Source: Thermohalobaculum sp050043005
GTDB taxonomy: Bacteria > Pseudomonadota > Alphaproteobacteria > Rhodobacterales > Rhodobacteraceae
Direction: 5' to 3'
Assembly (NCBI GenBank): GCA_050043005.1
Contig: JBHJIZ010000068.1
Span: 1 to 42,374, forward strand
DNA: 42,374 nucleotides
Position numbers and translations under genes: made by a program
Notes under the pieces: model-generated
What the model was told of the DNA's origin: nothing
What the model saw: only the letters and a program-made list of their open reading frames with translations
Database searches by the model: none
Shown: positions 24,364-31,677 of the stretch, one piece after another
How the letters are laid out: each line of letters starts with the position of its first letter
How positions within the stretch are numbered: position 1 is the stretch's first letter

Positions 24364-25293
24364 CTACGCCGCCGAGTCCAGACACCAGCGCAGGATACCC
24401 TTCTGCACGTGCAGGCGGTTCTCGGCCTCGTCGAAGACCAGCGATTGCGGGCCGTCAAAGACCTCGGACGTGACCTCTTCGTCGCGATGCGCAGGCAGGC
24501 AGTGCATGAAGACGGCATCCTCGCGCGCCTTGCCCATCAGATCGGACGTCACCTGGTAGGGCTTGAGCTGGTTGTGGCGCCGGTCGCGTGACGAGATATC
24601 GTCATGCATCGACAGCCATGTATCGGCCAGCACGAGTGCGGCGCCATTCACAGCCCGATCAACATCGCGGTCGACCGAGACATGTCCATCGGCGAAGGCC
24701 ATCACCTCAGGATCGGGGTCCAGGGTCTCCGGTCCCGAGAATACAAGCTCGAAGTCGAAGGCCACCGCCGCGTGTGCGAACGAGTTGAAGACGTTGTTGC
24801 CGTCGCCCGTCCAGACCACCTTGGCACCCTTGATCGGCCCGCGATGTTCCTCGAACGTCATTACATCCGCCATGATCTGGCAGGGATGCGAGGCGTTCGT
24901 GAGGCCGTTGATGACCGGGACCGTGGCAGCCTCGGACAACTCGTCCAGTGTTTCCTGCTTGAACGTTCGGATCATGATCGCATCGACAAAGCGCGACAGC
25001 ACGCGGCCCGTATCGCCCACGGACTCGCCATGGCCAAGCTGTAGTTCCGCGCCGGACAGCACCATCGTCTGCCCGCCCATCTGGCGCACGCCGACATCGA
25101 ACGAGATTCGCGTCCGCGTCGAGGGTTTCTCGAAAATCAGCGCGACTATGCGGTCCTTGAAGGGTTGCTCGGCATCAGGCGTCAGCTTCGGCAGGCCCTC
25201 GCGGGCCTGCTTGATGCGGATTGACTCGTCCAGAATCCCCCGAAGCTGATCCGGAGGAACCTGATGGAGGTCCAGAAAGTGCCGGCCGGTCAT
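24364..25293 (-). CDS. argF: ArgF, ornithine carbamoyltransferase
   Basis: Catalyses ornithine + carbamoyl phosphate to citrulline in arginine synthesis. The carbamoyl-phosphate motif STRTRISFDVG, the HPCQIMADVMTFEEH segment, DTWLSMH and the ornithine-site MHCLPAHRDEEV are present. Start 25293 (MTGRHFLDLHQVPPDQL) gives 309 residues and overlaps the argD stop by ATGA; an earlier in-frame start at 25329 lies inside argD. It is the second gene of the argD-argF unit. Confidence 0.96.
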   Translation of the reverse strand: MTGRHFLDLHQVPPDQLRGILDESIRIKQAREGLPKLTPDAEQPFKDRIVALIFEKPSTRTRISFDVGVRQMGGQTMVLSGAELQLGHGESVGDTGRVLSRFVDAIMIRTFKQETLDELSEAATVPVINGLTNASHPCQIMADVMTFEEHRGPIKGAKVVWTGDGNNVFNSFAHAAVAFDFELVFSGPETLDPDPEVMAFADGHVSVDRDVDRAVNGAALVLADTWLSMHDDISSRDRRHNQLKPYQVTSDLMGKAREDAVFMHCLPAHRDEEVTSEVFDGPQSLVFDEAENRLHVQKGILRWCLDSAA

Positions 25294-26489
25294 GCAGCCT
25301 CTGCCGCCTTGTCCCTCACGGTCTTGCACGCAGTCCCCAGGCGTTCGACGCAGGCGCCGAGTTCTGCATCGGTGACGTTCAACGGCGGCAACAGACGCAC
25401 GGTGTTCTCGGCAGCGGGGACCGTCAGCATCTTGGCGTCATAGGCCGCGTTGACGATGTCGATGGCGGGCGCACCCGCCTTGAAGCGCACGCCCAGCATC
25501 AGACCCTCGCCGCGGACTTCCTCGATCATGTCGTCATAGGTGTCAGCCAGTTCGGCCAGGCGCTGACGCAGCAGGCTCGCCTTGCGCTTGACGTCGTCCA
25601 GGAAGCCCGGGGCCAGCAGCTCGTCCATCACGGCTGAACCGATCGCACATCCCAGCGGGTTGCCGCCATAGGTCGAGCCGTGTGTCCCGGGGACCATGCC
25701 GCATGCCGCATCTTCGGTCGCCAGACATGCGCCCAGCGGAAAACCGCCACCGATGCCTTTGGCAATGCCCATGATGTCCGGGTTCACTCCGGCCTGTTCG
25801 TGGAAGAACAGCGTGCCGGTCCGCCCGACGCCGCACTGGATCTCGTCGAAGATCAGCAGGATGCCATGCTCGTCGCACAACTCGCGCAGTCCACGCAGGC
25901 ACTGGTGCGGGACCGGCTTGATACCGCCCTCGCCCTGGACCGGCTCGATCATGATCGCCGCCGTTTCCGGGCCGATGGCCGCCTTCAATGCATCATGATC
26001 GCCGAACGGCACCTGTTTGAAGCCCGGCAGCAGCGGGCCGAAACCGTCCACCAGCTTGGGGTTCATATAGGCAGACGAGATCGTTCCCAGAGTCCGCCCA
26101 TGGAAGGCGCCCTCGAACGTGATGATCTCGACCCGCTCCGGCTGACCCTTCGCGTCGAAATGCTTGCGCGCGATCTTGATCGCGAGTTCCATCGCCTCGG
26201 CACCCGAGTTGCAGAAGAACATGGTGTCGGCGAACGTGTTCGCGACCAGCTTGTCGGCCAGCTCCTGCTGACGCGGAATGTTGTACAGGTTCGAGACATG
26301 CCACACGCGTCGCGCCTGCGTCTCCAAAGCCTCGACAAGCTTCGGATGGGCATGGCCAAGGCAATTCACGGCGATGCCTGCGCCGAAGTCGAGATACTTC
26401 TCGCCTTCCGCAGTCATCAGCCAGGCGCCTTCACCCCGCTCGAATTCGAGCGGTGCCCGTGCATAAGTTGGCATAACGGGCGCGATCAC
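25290..26489 (-). CDS. argD: ArgD, acetylornithine aminotransferase
   Basis: PLP-dependent class III aminotransferase converting N-acetylglutamate semialdehyde to N-acetylornithine. The PLP pocket is visible in FCNSGAEAMELAIK, IIFEGAFHGRT-type residues (ITFEGAFHGRTLGT), LIFDEIQCGVGRTG and the Schiff-base lysine in GIAKGIGGGFPLGA. Start is GTG at 26489 with AGAGGAG 8 bases upstream, giving 399 residues; translation from 26522 lacks such a site. The TGA overlaps the argF start. A promoter and a terminator-like hairpin lie just upstream. Confidence 0.95.
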   Translation of the reverse strand: MIAPVMPTYARAPLEFERGEGAWLMTAEGEKYLDFGAGIAVNCLGHAHPKLVEALETQARRVWHVSNLYNIPRQQELADKLVANTFADTMFFCNSGAEAMELAIKIARKHFDAKGQPERVEIITFEGAFHGRTLGTISSAYMNPKLVDGFGPLLPGFKQVPFGDHDALKAAIGPETAAIMIEPVQGEGGIKPVPHQCLRGLRELCDEHGILLIFDEIQCGVGRTGTLFFHEQAGVNPDIMGIAKGIGGGFPLGACLATEDAACGMVPGTHGSTYGGNPLGCAIGSAVMDELLAPGFLDDVKRKASLLRQRLAELADTYDDMIEEVRGEGLMLGVRFKAGAPAIDIVNAAYDAKMLTVPAAENTVRLLPPLNVTDAELGACVERLGTACKTVRDKAAEAA

Positions 26490-26527
26490 TGGTCTGTCTC
26501 CTCTGGTTTGGGCCGTTCGCATGGCCC

Positions 26528-26564
26528 CAAAAAGAAAAACACCCCAAGGCAGGATGCCCGGGGG
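26528..26564 (-). terminator. Intrinsic-terminator-like hairpin ahead of argD
   Basis: Read on the minus strand: CCCC, a mismatch, GGGCA, a 3-base loop TCC, then TGCCT and GGGG, followed by TGTTTTTCTTTTT. A GC stem with a T-run is the pattern of a rho-independent terminator. It ends about 39 bases before the argD start, after the spermidine-synthase-like gene and after the predicted argD -10 box, so it could act on either transcript. Confidence 0.65.
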
Positions 26565-26574
26565 CGAGGCGCAT

Positions 26575-26603
26575 CTTATGCGGGATTGGGGCGATTAAGT
26601 CAA
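26575..26603 (-). promoter_or_regulatory. Predicted argD promoter
   Basis: On the minus strand TTGACT (26603-26598), 17 bases, then CATAAG (26580-26575): five and four matches to the sigma-70 consensus with ideal spacing. The transcript would start near 26568, three or four bases before the terminator-like hairpin. It lies just past the stop of the upstream gene. Confidence 0.55.
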
Positions 26604-26617
26604 TTCGGGCGGTGCGC

Positions 26618-28150
26618 TCAGCCTGGCTTTGCCTCGGCAAGAGATGCGTCCAGCAAGACCGGTGCAAGCAGCCGGTCGACCGGAGCGAAGTCGTCGGTCA
26701 GAAACACCAGGTTCTCTGCGCCGATTGTTCGGATCATGGCGTCCAGCGGAACCTGTACCCAGTCGCGTCCAAAGCCCGATCTCGCGGCGTGGTCATTGAT
26801 GCCCGACGGTGTGTCCGAGGCAAGAACAATCCATGTGGTCCGGGCCTCGAGCGGCTGAACGCTCTCACGGTCGAGCCAAAGCTCCACATGATCGAACCGG
26901 GCTTGCAATGTCTGAGCCAGAGACAGCATGAAGCGCGGGCTGCGCAGTGCGTCGACGACGTTCAGAACATAGAGACCGCCAGGCTTCAGTCGGGCCTTGA
27001 CCTCGGCATGGAACTCATCGGTTACCAGATGCTGCGGGATCGAGATGTCATGGAACGCATCGCCGAAGACGACATCGAAGGTTTCGGCTTCAGGCCCCTG
27101 CGAGAGCACCTGACGGGCATCGCCGTGGATAATTTCGGTTCGGTCGCCCCCGTCATACCAGAGCGTTGCCGACGCGGTTTCGGTCACCGCCGGGTCGATC
27201 TCGGCCACGGTGAAGCGCCCTTCCGGATAGCGGGCTTGCCAGGCACGTGGCAGCGTATAGGCGCCACCGCCAACGAAGAACGCCTCCAAAGCCGGGCCGG
27301 GGAACCGGCGCGCCACCAGTTCGTCGACACCTTGTACATAGGGCGAGATCAGCAACTTCGGATCATCTCGGACGTTCACACCGTGCGCGAGATGGTCCAG
27401 CGCCAACACACGCGCCGGGCCGCCATAGCCGGGCACGGGGTCCACCCGGATGCAGAAGTAGGCGCTTTCTGTAAGACAGGGCGACCGGGGGGCGAACACG
27501 CCCGGCCACGTTGCAAGGAGACCGATGACCGTAAGACCCGCCATCGCCCGGCCGGGCCACAGCGGCCAGAATAACAGCGACAGTAAAGCGTAGGTGCAGC
27601 CGATCACCAAGACTGACAGTTCCGTTCCGAGCCATGATATCAAGACCAGCCCGGCGGTAACCGTTCCTCCGATCGCACCTATGGCGCCGAGCGCGAACAT
27701 CAGGCCGAGTACACCGCCCTGCCTGTCCGGGTCCGCGGCGCGTAGCGCGATCACCGTCAGGAGCGGCGCCAACAACCCGGCAAAGGCGCTGGGCAGAAAG
27801 AAAGCCGTGACAGCCAGGAGCGTCATCTGCTCGATCGGATCGACGCCCTGCGCGAAAGACGCGGCAAACCTCAACGCGGCGAGGCTGCCCAGCGTTGTCA
27901 AAGCTGCGAACGTCAGCGAGCAGGCAACCGCGCGTTCCGGCCGGTTTGTCCGATCTGCCCAAAGCCCACCGATCCAATGTCCCAGCGACAGGCCCGCCAG
28001 CACCACCGCGATGATGATGGTCCAGGTGTAGAGCGACATCCCGACATAGGGTGCCAAAGCACGTCCGGCCACGATCTCCAACGCCATGGATGCAGCGGAG
28101 GTGAGCGTCAGCGCAATTGCCGGTCGGACAACTCCACCTTGATTTTTCAT
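26618..28150 (-). CDS. Membrane-bound spermidine-synthase-like protein
   Basis: A 510-residue fusion: about seven or eight N-terminal membrane helices (to about residue 225) and a C-terminal soluble Rossmann domain of the spermidine synthase/SpeE type. The nucleotide fold FFVGGGAYTLPRAW is followed by the acidic AEIDPAV and DVVFGDAFHDISIP, the place of the catalytic Asp; VTDEFHAEVKARLKPGG is the usual strand-helix. Such proteins may transfer aminopropyl groups, but the family is poorly characterised and a methyltransferase-like role is possible. It is divergent from the glutamine amidotransferase and followed by argD. Confidence 0.85.
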   Translation of the reverse strand: MKNQGGVVRPAIALTLTSAASMALEIVAGRALAPYVGMSLYTWTIIIAVVLAGLSLGHWIGGLWADRTNRPERAVACSLTFAALTTLGSLAALRFAASFAQGVDPIEQMTLLAVTAFFLPSAFAGLLAPLLTVIALRAADPDRQGGVLGLMFALGAIGAIGGTVTAGLVLISWLGTELSVLVIGCTYALLSLLFWPLWPGRAMAGLTVIGLLATWPGVFAPRSPCLTESAYFCIRVDPVPGYGGPARVLALDHLAHGVNVRDDPKLLISPYVQGVDELVARRFPGPALEAFFVGGGAYTLPRAWQARYPEGRFTVAEIDPAVTETASATLWYDGGDRTEIIHGDARQVLSQGPEAETFDVVFGDAFHDISIPQHLVTDEFHAEVKARLKPGGLYVLNVVDALRSPRFMLSLAQTLQARFDHVELWLDRESVQPLEARTTWIVLASDTPSGINDHAARSGFGRDWVQVPLDAMIRTIGAENLVFLTDDFAPVDRLLAPVLLDASLAEAKPG

Positions 28151-28267
28151 GCGCGGAATGCTCCGACAGGAACCAGTATGGGTGCCCGCCGGTTAGCGGC
28201 GGTAGGGCGCGGAAGGCAAGTCCGATCTTTGTGCCGCATTGCGCGGCCTAGTCTTGGAGACGGTGCA

Positions 28268-28990
28268 ATGGAACGCGTTATTCTTGTCCGGCACGAGGAC
28301 GATCCGATGGACGATCGGGTGACGCTGTGGTTGCGGCGCCATGGTGTTCCGTTCGAAGTTTTTCGGCCTTACCGCGGCGAATCATTGCCGGACGTCGATG
28401 GATCGGTGCTGGGCACGGTCGTCTATGGTGGCAAGTTCAATGTCTTCGAGGAGCATCTGCATCCGTTCCTGCACGAGGAAAATCGATGGGTTGAAGCCTG
28501 CCTGAAGGCGGAGACGCCGATTCTTAGTATTTGCCAGGGCGCACAGACCATGGCGCATGTGATGGGAGCTGGGTGTGGCCCGCTGAACCCGGAAGTGTAC
28601 GAGTGGGGCTACTACGCGGTCACACCGACCGAGGCAGGCCGGGCCTTCTTCCCGGAGGATCTGCGTGTCTTGCAGGCGCACTTTCTCGGGTTCGAGATCC
28701 CGGCCGGAGCAACACGGTTGGCTGGGTCCGAGCTTTTTCCGAACCAGGCGATGCAGGCCGGACCGAACGCTTATGCGTTTCAGTTCCACGCCGAGGTCGT
28801 GGAGGCAGGGTTCCGGCGTTGGCAGAACGGCGACTGGGCGCATTACGGCAAACCGGGCGCTCAGACGCGGGAAGATCAGGACGCATTGCTGCCGGTGCAT
28901 GACCCGGTGATGGGCGCATGGTTCAACGGATTTCTTGATCGGCTGTTTGCGAACGTTCCGAAGCACGAACAGGAAACTGCCGCCGGGTAA
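28268..28990 (+). CDS. Class I glutamine amidotransferase-like protein
   Basis: A 240-residue type 1 GATase-fold protein similar to GMP-synthase-like amidotransferases. The nucleophile is Cys89 in ILSICQGAQTM; His174 and Glu176 in YAFQFHAEV complete the triad. It starts at 28268 (MERVILVRHEDDP); a longer frame upstream is not supported. The 117-base gap to the divergent membrane-bound synthase gene holds both promoters. Candidate roles are amide hydrolysis of a gamma-glutamyl compound or ammonia delivery; the partner is not visible. Confidence 0.85.
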   Translation: MERVILVRHEDDPMDDRVTLWLRRHGVPFEVFRPYRGESLPDVDGSVLGTVVYGGKFNVFEEHLHPFLHEENRWVEACLKAETPILSICQGAQTMAHVMGAGCGPLNPEVYEWGYYAVTPTEAGRAFFPEDLRVLQAHFLGFEIPAGATRLAGSELFPNQAMQAGPNAYAFQFHAEVVEAGFRRWQNGDWAHYGKPGAQTREDQDALLPVHDPVMGAWFNGFLDRLFANVPKHEQETAAG

Positions 28991-29011
28991 GGTTGCCGGT
29001 GTCGGGATTGT

Positions 29012-29842
29012 TCAGGGTTTCAGCTTGTATCCGGTGGTCAACCACCGCAGCGCGACGAGCCAGAGTGCCACGTTGATCGCCAGTGTGACGCCGAGACCGA
29101 TCCAGGGGCTCGAGTCGCTGATGCCGATTGCGCCGAACCGGAACCCGTCGATCAGGTAGAAAAACGGGTTGATGTGGCTGATCGCGCGGAAAGCCTCGGG
29201 CAGAGCAGTGATCGAGTAGAACGTGCCTGACAGAAAACTGAGTGGTGTGATCACGAAGTTCGTGATGGCCGACATCTGGTCGAAACGCTGGGCGTGGATG
29301 GCGGCCAGCAGTCCTAGTAGCCCCATCATCACCGACCCTGCGAGTGCGAACCAGAGCATCCAAAGCACGTTTTGTGGCGTGATCCCGGCCCATGGGAAGA
29401 TGACGGCCATAACCACTGTCGCGCACACGACGCCACGGATCAGACCGCCGGCAATATAGCCGATCAGGATCTCTCCCGCCGAAAGGGGCGGCATCAGCGT
29501 ATCGACGATGTTGCCCTGGATCTTGGCGATCATGATCGAGGACGACGTGTTGGCGAATGCGTTCTGGATGACAGTCATCATCAGCAGACCGGGTGCCAGG
29601 AACTGCTCGAACGGCACGCCCTGGACCTCGCCGCGCCGCGATCCGAAGGCAATCGTGAAGACGACCATGAACAACGCCGAGGTTGCAACTGGCGCGAGCA
29701 CGGTCTGCGACCAGACGCTCAGGAATCGGCGAACTTCGCGCTCGATCAGGGTGTAGAGGCCCAGCCAATTCGTGCGCCCGAACCGGCGCTCACCCATCTG
29801 TCTTGGCAGGCGCTGCGGGTCGGACGGGCTGAGTTCGGTCAT
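29012..29842 (-). CDS. ABC-2 type transporter permease (YadH-like)
   Basis: A 276-residue integral membrane protein with six hydrophobic segments and the ABC-2 features EVRRFLSVWSQTVLAPV near the N-terminus and TNFVITPLSFLSGTFYSI, NPFFYLIDGFRFG in the C-terminal half. It belongs to the group that pairs with a separate ATPase (YadG/YhcG-type). No ATPase is adjacent: its neighbours are a convergent GATase gene and the divergent gcrA. Substrate (drug, polysaccharide or lipid) cannot be told from sequence. Confidence 0.88.
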   Translation of the reverse strand: MTELSPSDPQRLPRQMGERRFGRTNWLGLYTLIEREVRRFLSVWSQTVLAPVATSALFMVVFTIAFGSRRGEVQGVPFEQFLAPGLLMMTVIQNAFANTSSSIMIAKIQGNIVDTLMPPLSAGEILIGYIAGGLIRGVVCATVVMAVIFPWAGITPQNVLWMLWFALAGSVMMGLLGLLAAIHAQRFDQMSAITNFVITPLSFLSGTFYSITALPEAFRAISHINPFFYLIDGFRFGAIGISDSSPWIGLGVTLAINVALWLVALRWLTTGYKLKP

Positions 29843-29885
29843 GCGGGATTCCTGGTCGGCTGGGCTTGCGTGGCGCCGCGACGCC

Positions 29886-29913
29886 TTGTAACGCAGCTTT
29901 CGCTTCTTATGAT
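29886..29913 (+). promoter_or_regulatory. Predicted gcrA promoter
   Basis: TTGTAA (29886-29891), 16 bases, then TATGAT (29908-29913), about 70 bases before the gcrA ATG. A GATTC (GANTC, the CcrM methylation motif) lies at 29847-29851, about 35 bases upstream of the -35; GcrA-dependent promoters often carry such sites. Confidence 0.5.
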
Positions 29914-29982
29914 AGAGGCTCAGTTGCCCGCAATTCGTGTGTCCGTATCGGTGCCGCGCCGGGCCATAATTTGGAGAAGCCT

Positions 29983-30564
29983 ATGTCCTGGACCGATGAG
30001 CGCGTCGAGAAGCTTAAGGAACTCTGGACCGAAGGTATGAGTGCGAGCCAGATCGCCAAGGTGCTGGGCGGTGTGACGCGCAACGCCGTGATCGGCAAGG
30101 TGCACCGGCTTGGATTGTCGAATCGCGCGAGCGGTGACGAGGCGAAAACGGCCGAGGCGCCGAAAGTCAAAGCGGCGACCGCAGCGCCTAAGCCCGCGGC
30201 GGAGCCTGCAAAGCCGACGGCACCCGAACCGGTGAAGGCCGACGCCCCGGTCCCGGCGCCAGTCGTCCGACGCACGGCACCTGTGATCCGCGATGCCACC
30301 CAACCGCGGGCGCCGGGCGCGCCAACCCCGGAAGAGGAGGCCGCGCGCGCAACGCTGGCCGAGATCGAGAAGTTCGCCAAGCGGATCCCGTTGCTGGATC
30401 TGACCGAGCGGACGTGCAAGTGGCCGATCGGCGATCCGACCGAAGAGAGCTTCGCGTTCTGTGGGCTGGACTGCGTGCCCGGCAAGCCGTACTGCGAATA
30501 TCATGTGGCGGTCGCCTTCCAGCCGATGTCCTCACGCCGCGATCGGGCCCGCGCAAGCCGCTGA
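29983..30564 (+). CDS. gcrA: GcrA, cell-cycle regulator
   Basis: Sigma-70-associated transcription factor of the alphaproteobacterial cell cycle that acts at methylated GANTC promoters. The N-terminus MSWTDERVEKLKELWTEGMS continues through the DNA-binding ASQIAKVLGGVTRNAVIGKV and HRLGLSNR. The middle (about residues 50-130) is Ala/Pro/Lys-rich linker, and the C-terminal sigma-binding domain shows CKWPIGDPTEESFAFCG and PYCEYHVAVAFQP with three conserved cysteines. Start 29983 has GGAGAAG upstream; the 193-residue length is slightly longer than Caulobacter GcrA because of the linker. The earlier frame from 29866 has no similarity. Confidence 0.95.
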   Translation: MSWTDERVEKLKELWTEGMSASQIAKVLGGVTRNAVIGKVHRLGLSNRASGDEAKTAEAPKVKAATAAPKPAAEPAKPTAPEPVKADAPVPAPVVRRTAPVIRDATQPRAPGAPTPEEEAARATLAEIEKFAKRIPLLDLTERTCKWPIGDPTEESFAFCGLDCVPGKPYCEYHVAVAFQPMSSRRDRARASR

Positions 30565-30592
30565 GACCGGGGCTCTGGGGCTTCGAGTTAAA

Positions 30593-31570
30593 TTGAGCGC
30601 GCTAACGCGCGCACGCCTTCTTCTGCGCGCGGAGAAAATCCCAACTCTGCCAATCCTGCGGATTGGCGGCGTCAGGATTTTGGCCGCACGCTGGCACGTT
30701 CTGTTGGGTGCTGCTCTGACCTGCGGGCTCAGTGCCGGTCCTGCAACTTCAGCCGACACATGGCCTGTCTTTGCTGTTCCAAAGTCCAGGCCCGCGGGCC
30801 TCGTGAAACCGGGCGATGGGTTCGATACGGCGCGGATCTGCGATCTGATTAAGGCGAACGCCCGGGATTACGGTCTCCCCGAGGAGTTCTTCGCGCGTCT
30901 GATCTGGAAGGAAAGCCGGTTCGACATCAAAGCGCTCAGCCCGGTCGGCGCTCAGGGAATCGCGCAATTCATGCCGGCAACAGCACGGATCCGCGGATTG
31001 AAGGATCCCTGGGATCCGGTGCAGGCGCTTCCGGCTTCGGCGTCTTTTCTGGCAGATCTGCGTGCGCAGTTTGGCAATTTCGGGCTCGCCGCAGCGGCGT
31101 ACAATGGCGGACCGAACCGTGTGGCGAAGTGGCTGGCAAAGGGCGGTCGCTTGCCGGGCGAGACCGTAGACTACGTGCAGTCGATCACCCACCGTCCAGT
31201 CGAGTGGTTTCGCAACATGGCGCGCGAGGTTGAGCACAAGCCCCTTGAGAAGGGCAAGAGCTTCGACGAGGGATGCCGAGCATTGCCAATCATTGCGACC
31301 CGCGCGATGGGCGCCGTTGCACGCGCGCCGTGGGGCGTGCAGATCGCGGCAGGCATTTCCAGACGTGCCGCAGTGAAGGCCTTCCGCCGCGCGCGGGCAC
31401 GGGCATCGCATGTGATTGGCGGGCGCGGTGCAATTGTTGTTCGGTCGCGGAAGGTCGCGGGCCGACGGCTTTACTCGGCGCGCGTCGGTGCTCAAAGCCG
31501 TGTGGCGGCACGGCAGTTGTGTGCCCGGATCCGGCGGGCCGGCGTGAACTGTGTGGTGCGTCGGAACTAA
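30593..31570 (+). CDS. Lytic transglycosylase with C-terminal SPOR-like region
   Basis: SLT-type peptidoglycan transglycosylase. The catalytic Glu is in LIWKESRFD (residue 107 from this start), followed by SPVGAQGIAQFMP, and GLAAAAYNGGPNRV, all canonical family-1 motifs. The last 35 residues (RLYSARVGAQSRVAARQLC and following) look like a SPOR septum-targeting domain. There is no ATG: TTG 30593 follows the gcrA stop by 28 bases, while TTG 30680 would give a neat signal peptide (AARWHVLLGAALTCGLSAG then PATSA) but overlaps an RNA hairpin and has poor spacing to AGGA. The start is therefore uncertain. Confidence 0.85.
   Translation: MSALTRARLLLRAEKIPTLPILRIGGVRILAARWHVLLGAALTCGLSAGPATSADTWPVFAVPKSRPAGLVKPGDGFDTARICDLIKANARDYGLPEEFFARLIWKESRFDIKALSPVGAQGIAQFMPATARIRGLKDPWDPVQALPASASFLADLRAQFGNFGLAAAAYNGGPNRVAKWLAKGGRLPGETVDYVQSITHRPVEWFRNMAREVEHKPLEKGKSFDEGCRALPIIATRAMGAVARAPWGVQIAAGISRRAAVKAFRRARARASHVIGGRGAIVVRSRKVAGRRLYSARVGAQSRVAARQLCARIRRAGVNCVVRRN
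30635..30681 (+). repeat. Nested inverted repeat at the start of the transglycosylase gene
   Basis: Outer arms AAAATCC (30635-30641) and GGATTTT (30675-30681) enclose an inner perfect 8-bp stem GCCAATCC (30649-30656) and GGATTGGC (30660-30667) with a 3-base loop. Upstream, GCGCG-CTAA-CGCGC (30597-30610) is a third hairpin. The outer right arm runs into the candidate TTG start at 30680, so the structure could mask it or end gcrA transcription. Confidence 0.6.
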
Positions 31571-31677
31571 GCCTTTGGCAGGCGACCTGAGCGCGACGGG
31601 AAGAGCCCTCGCTTTTCCCGTGGCCGTCGTCTAAGACGCGGCCCGCAACGACCACCCGATATCGAGAGGCGACTTCC

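Noticed and set aside
26612..27574. Plus-strand reading frame inside the spermidine-synthase-like gene
   Set aside because: Compositional shadow of a well-supported minus-strand gene.
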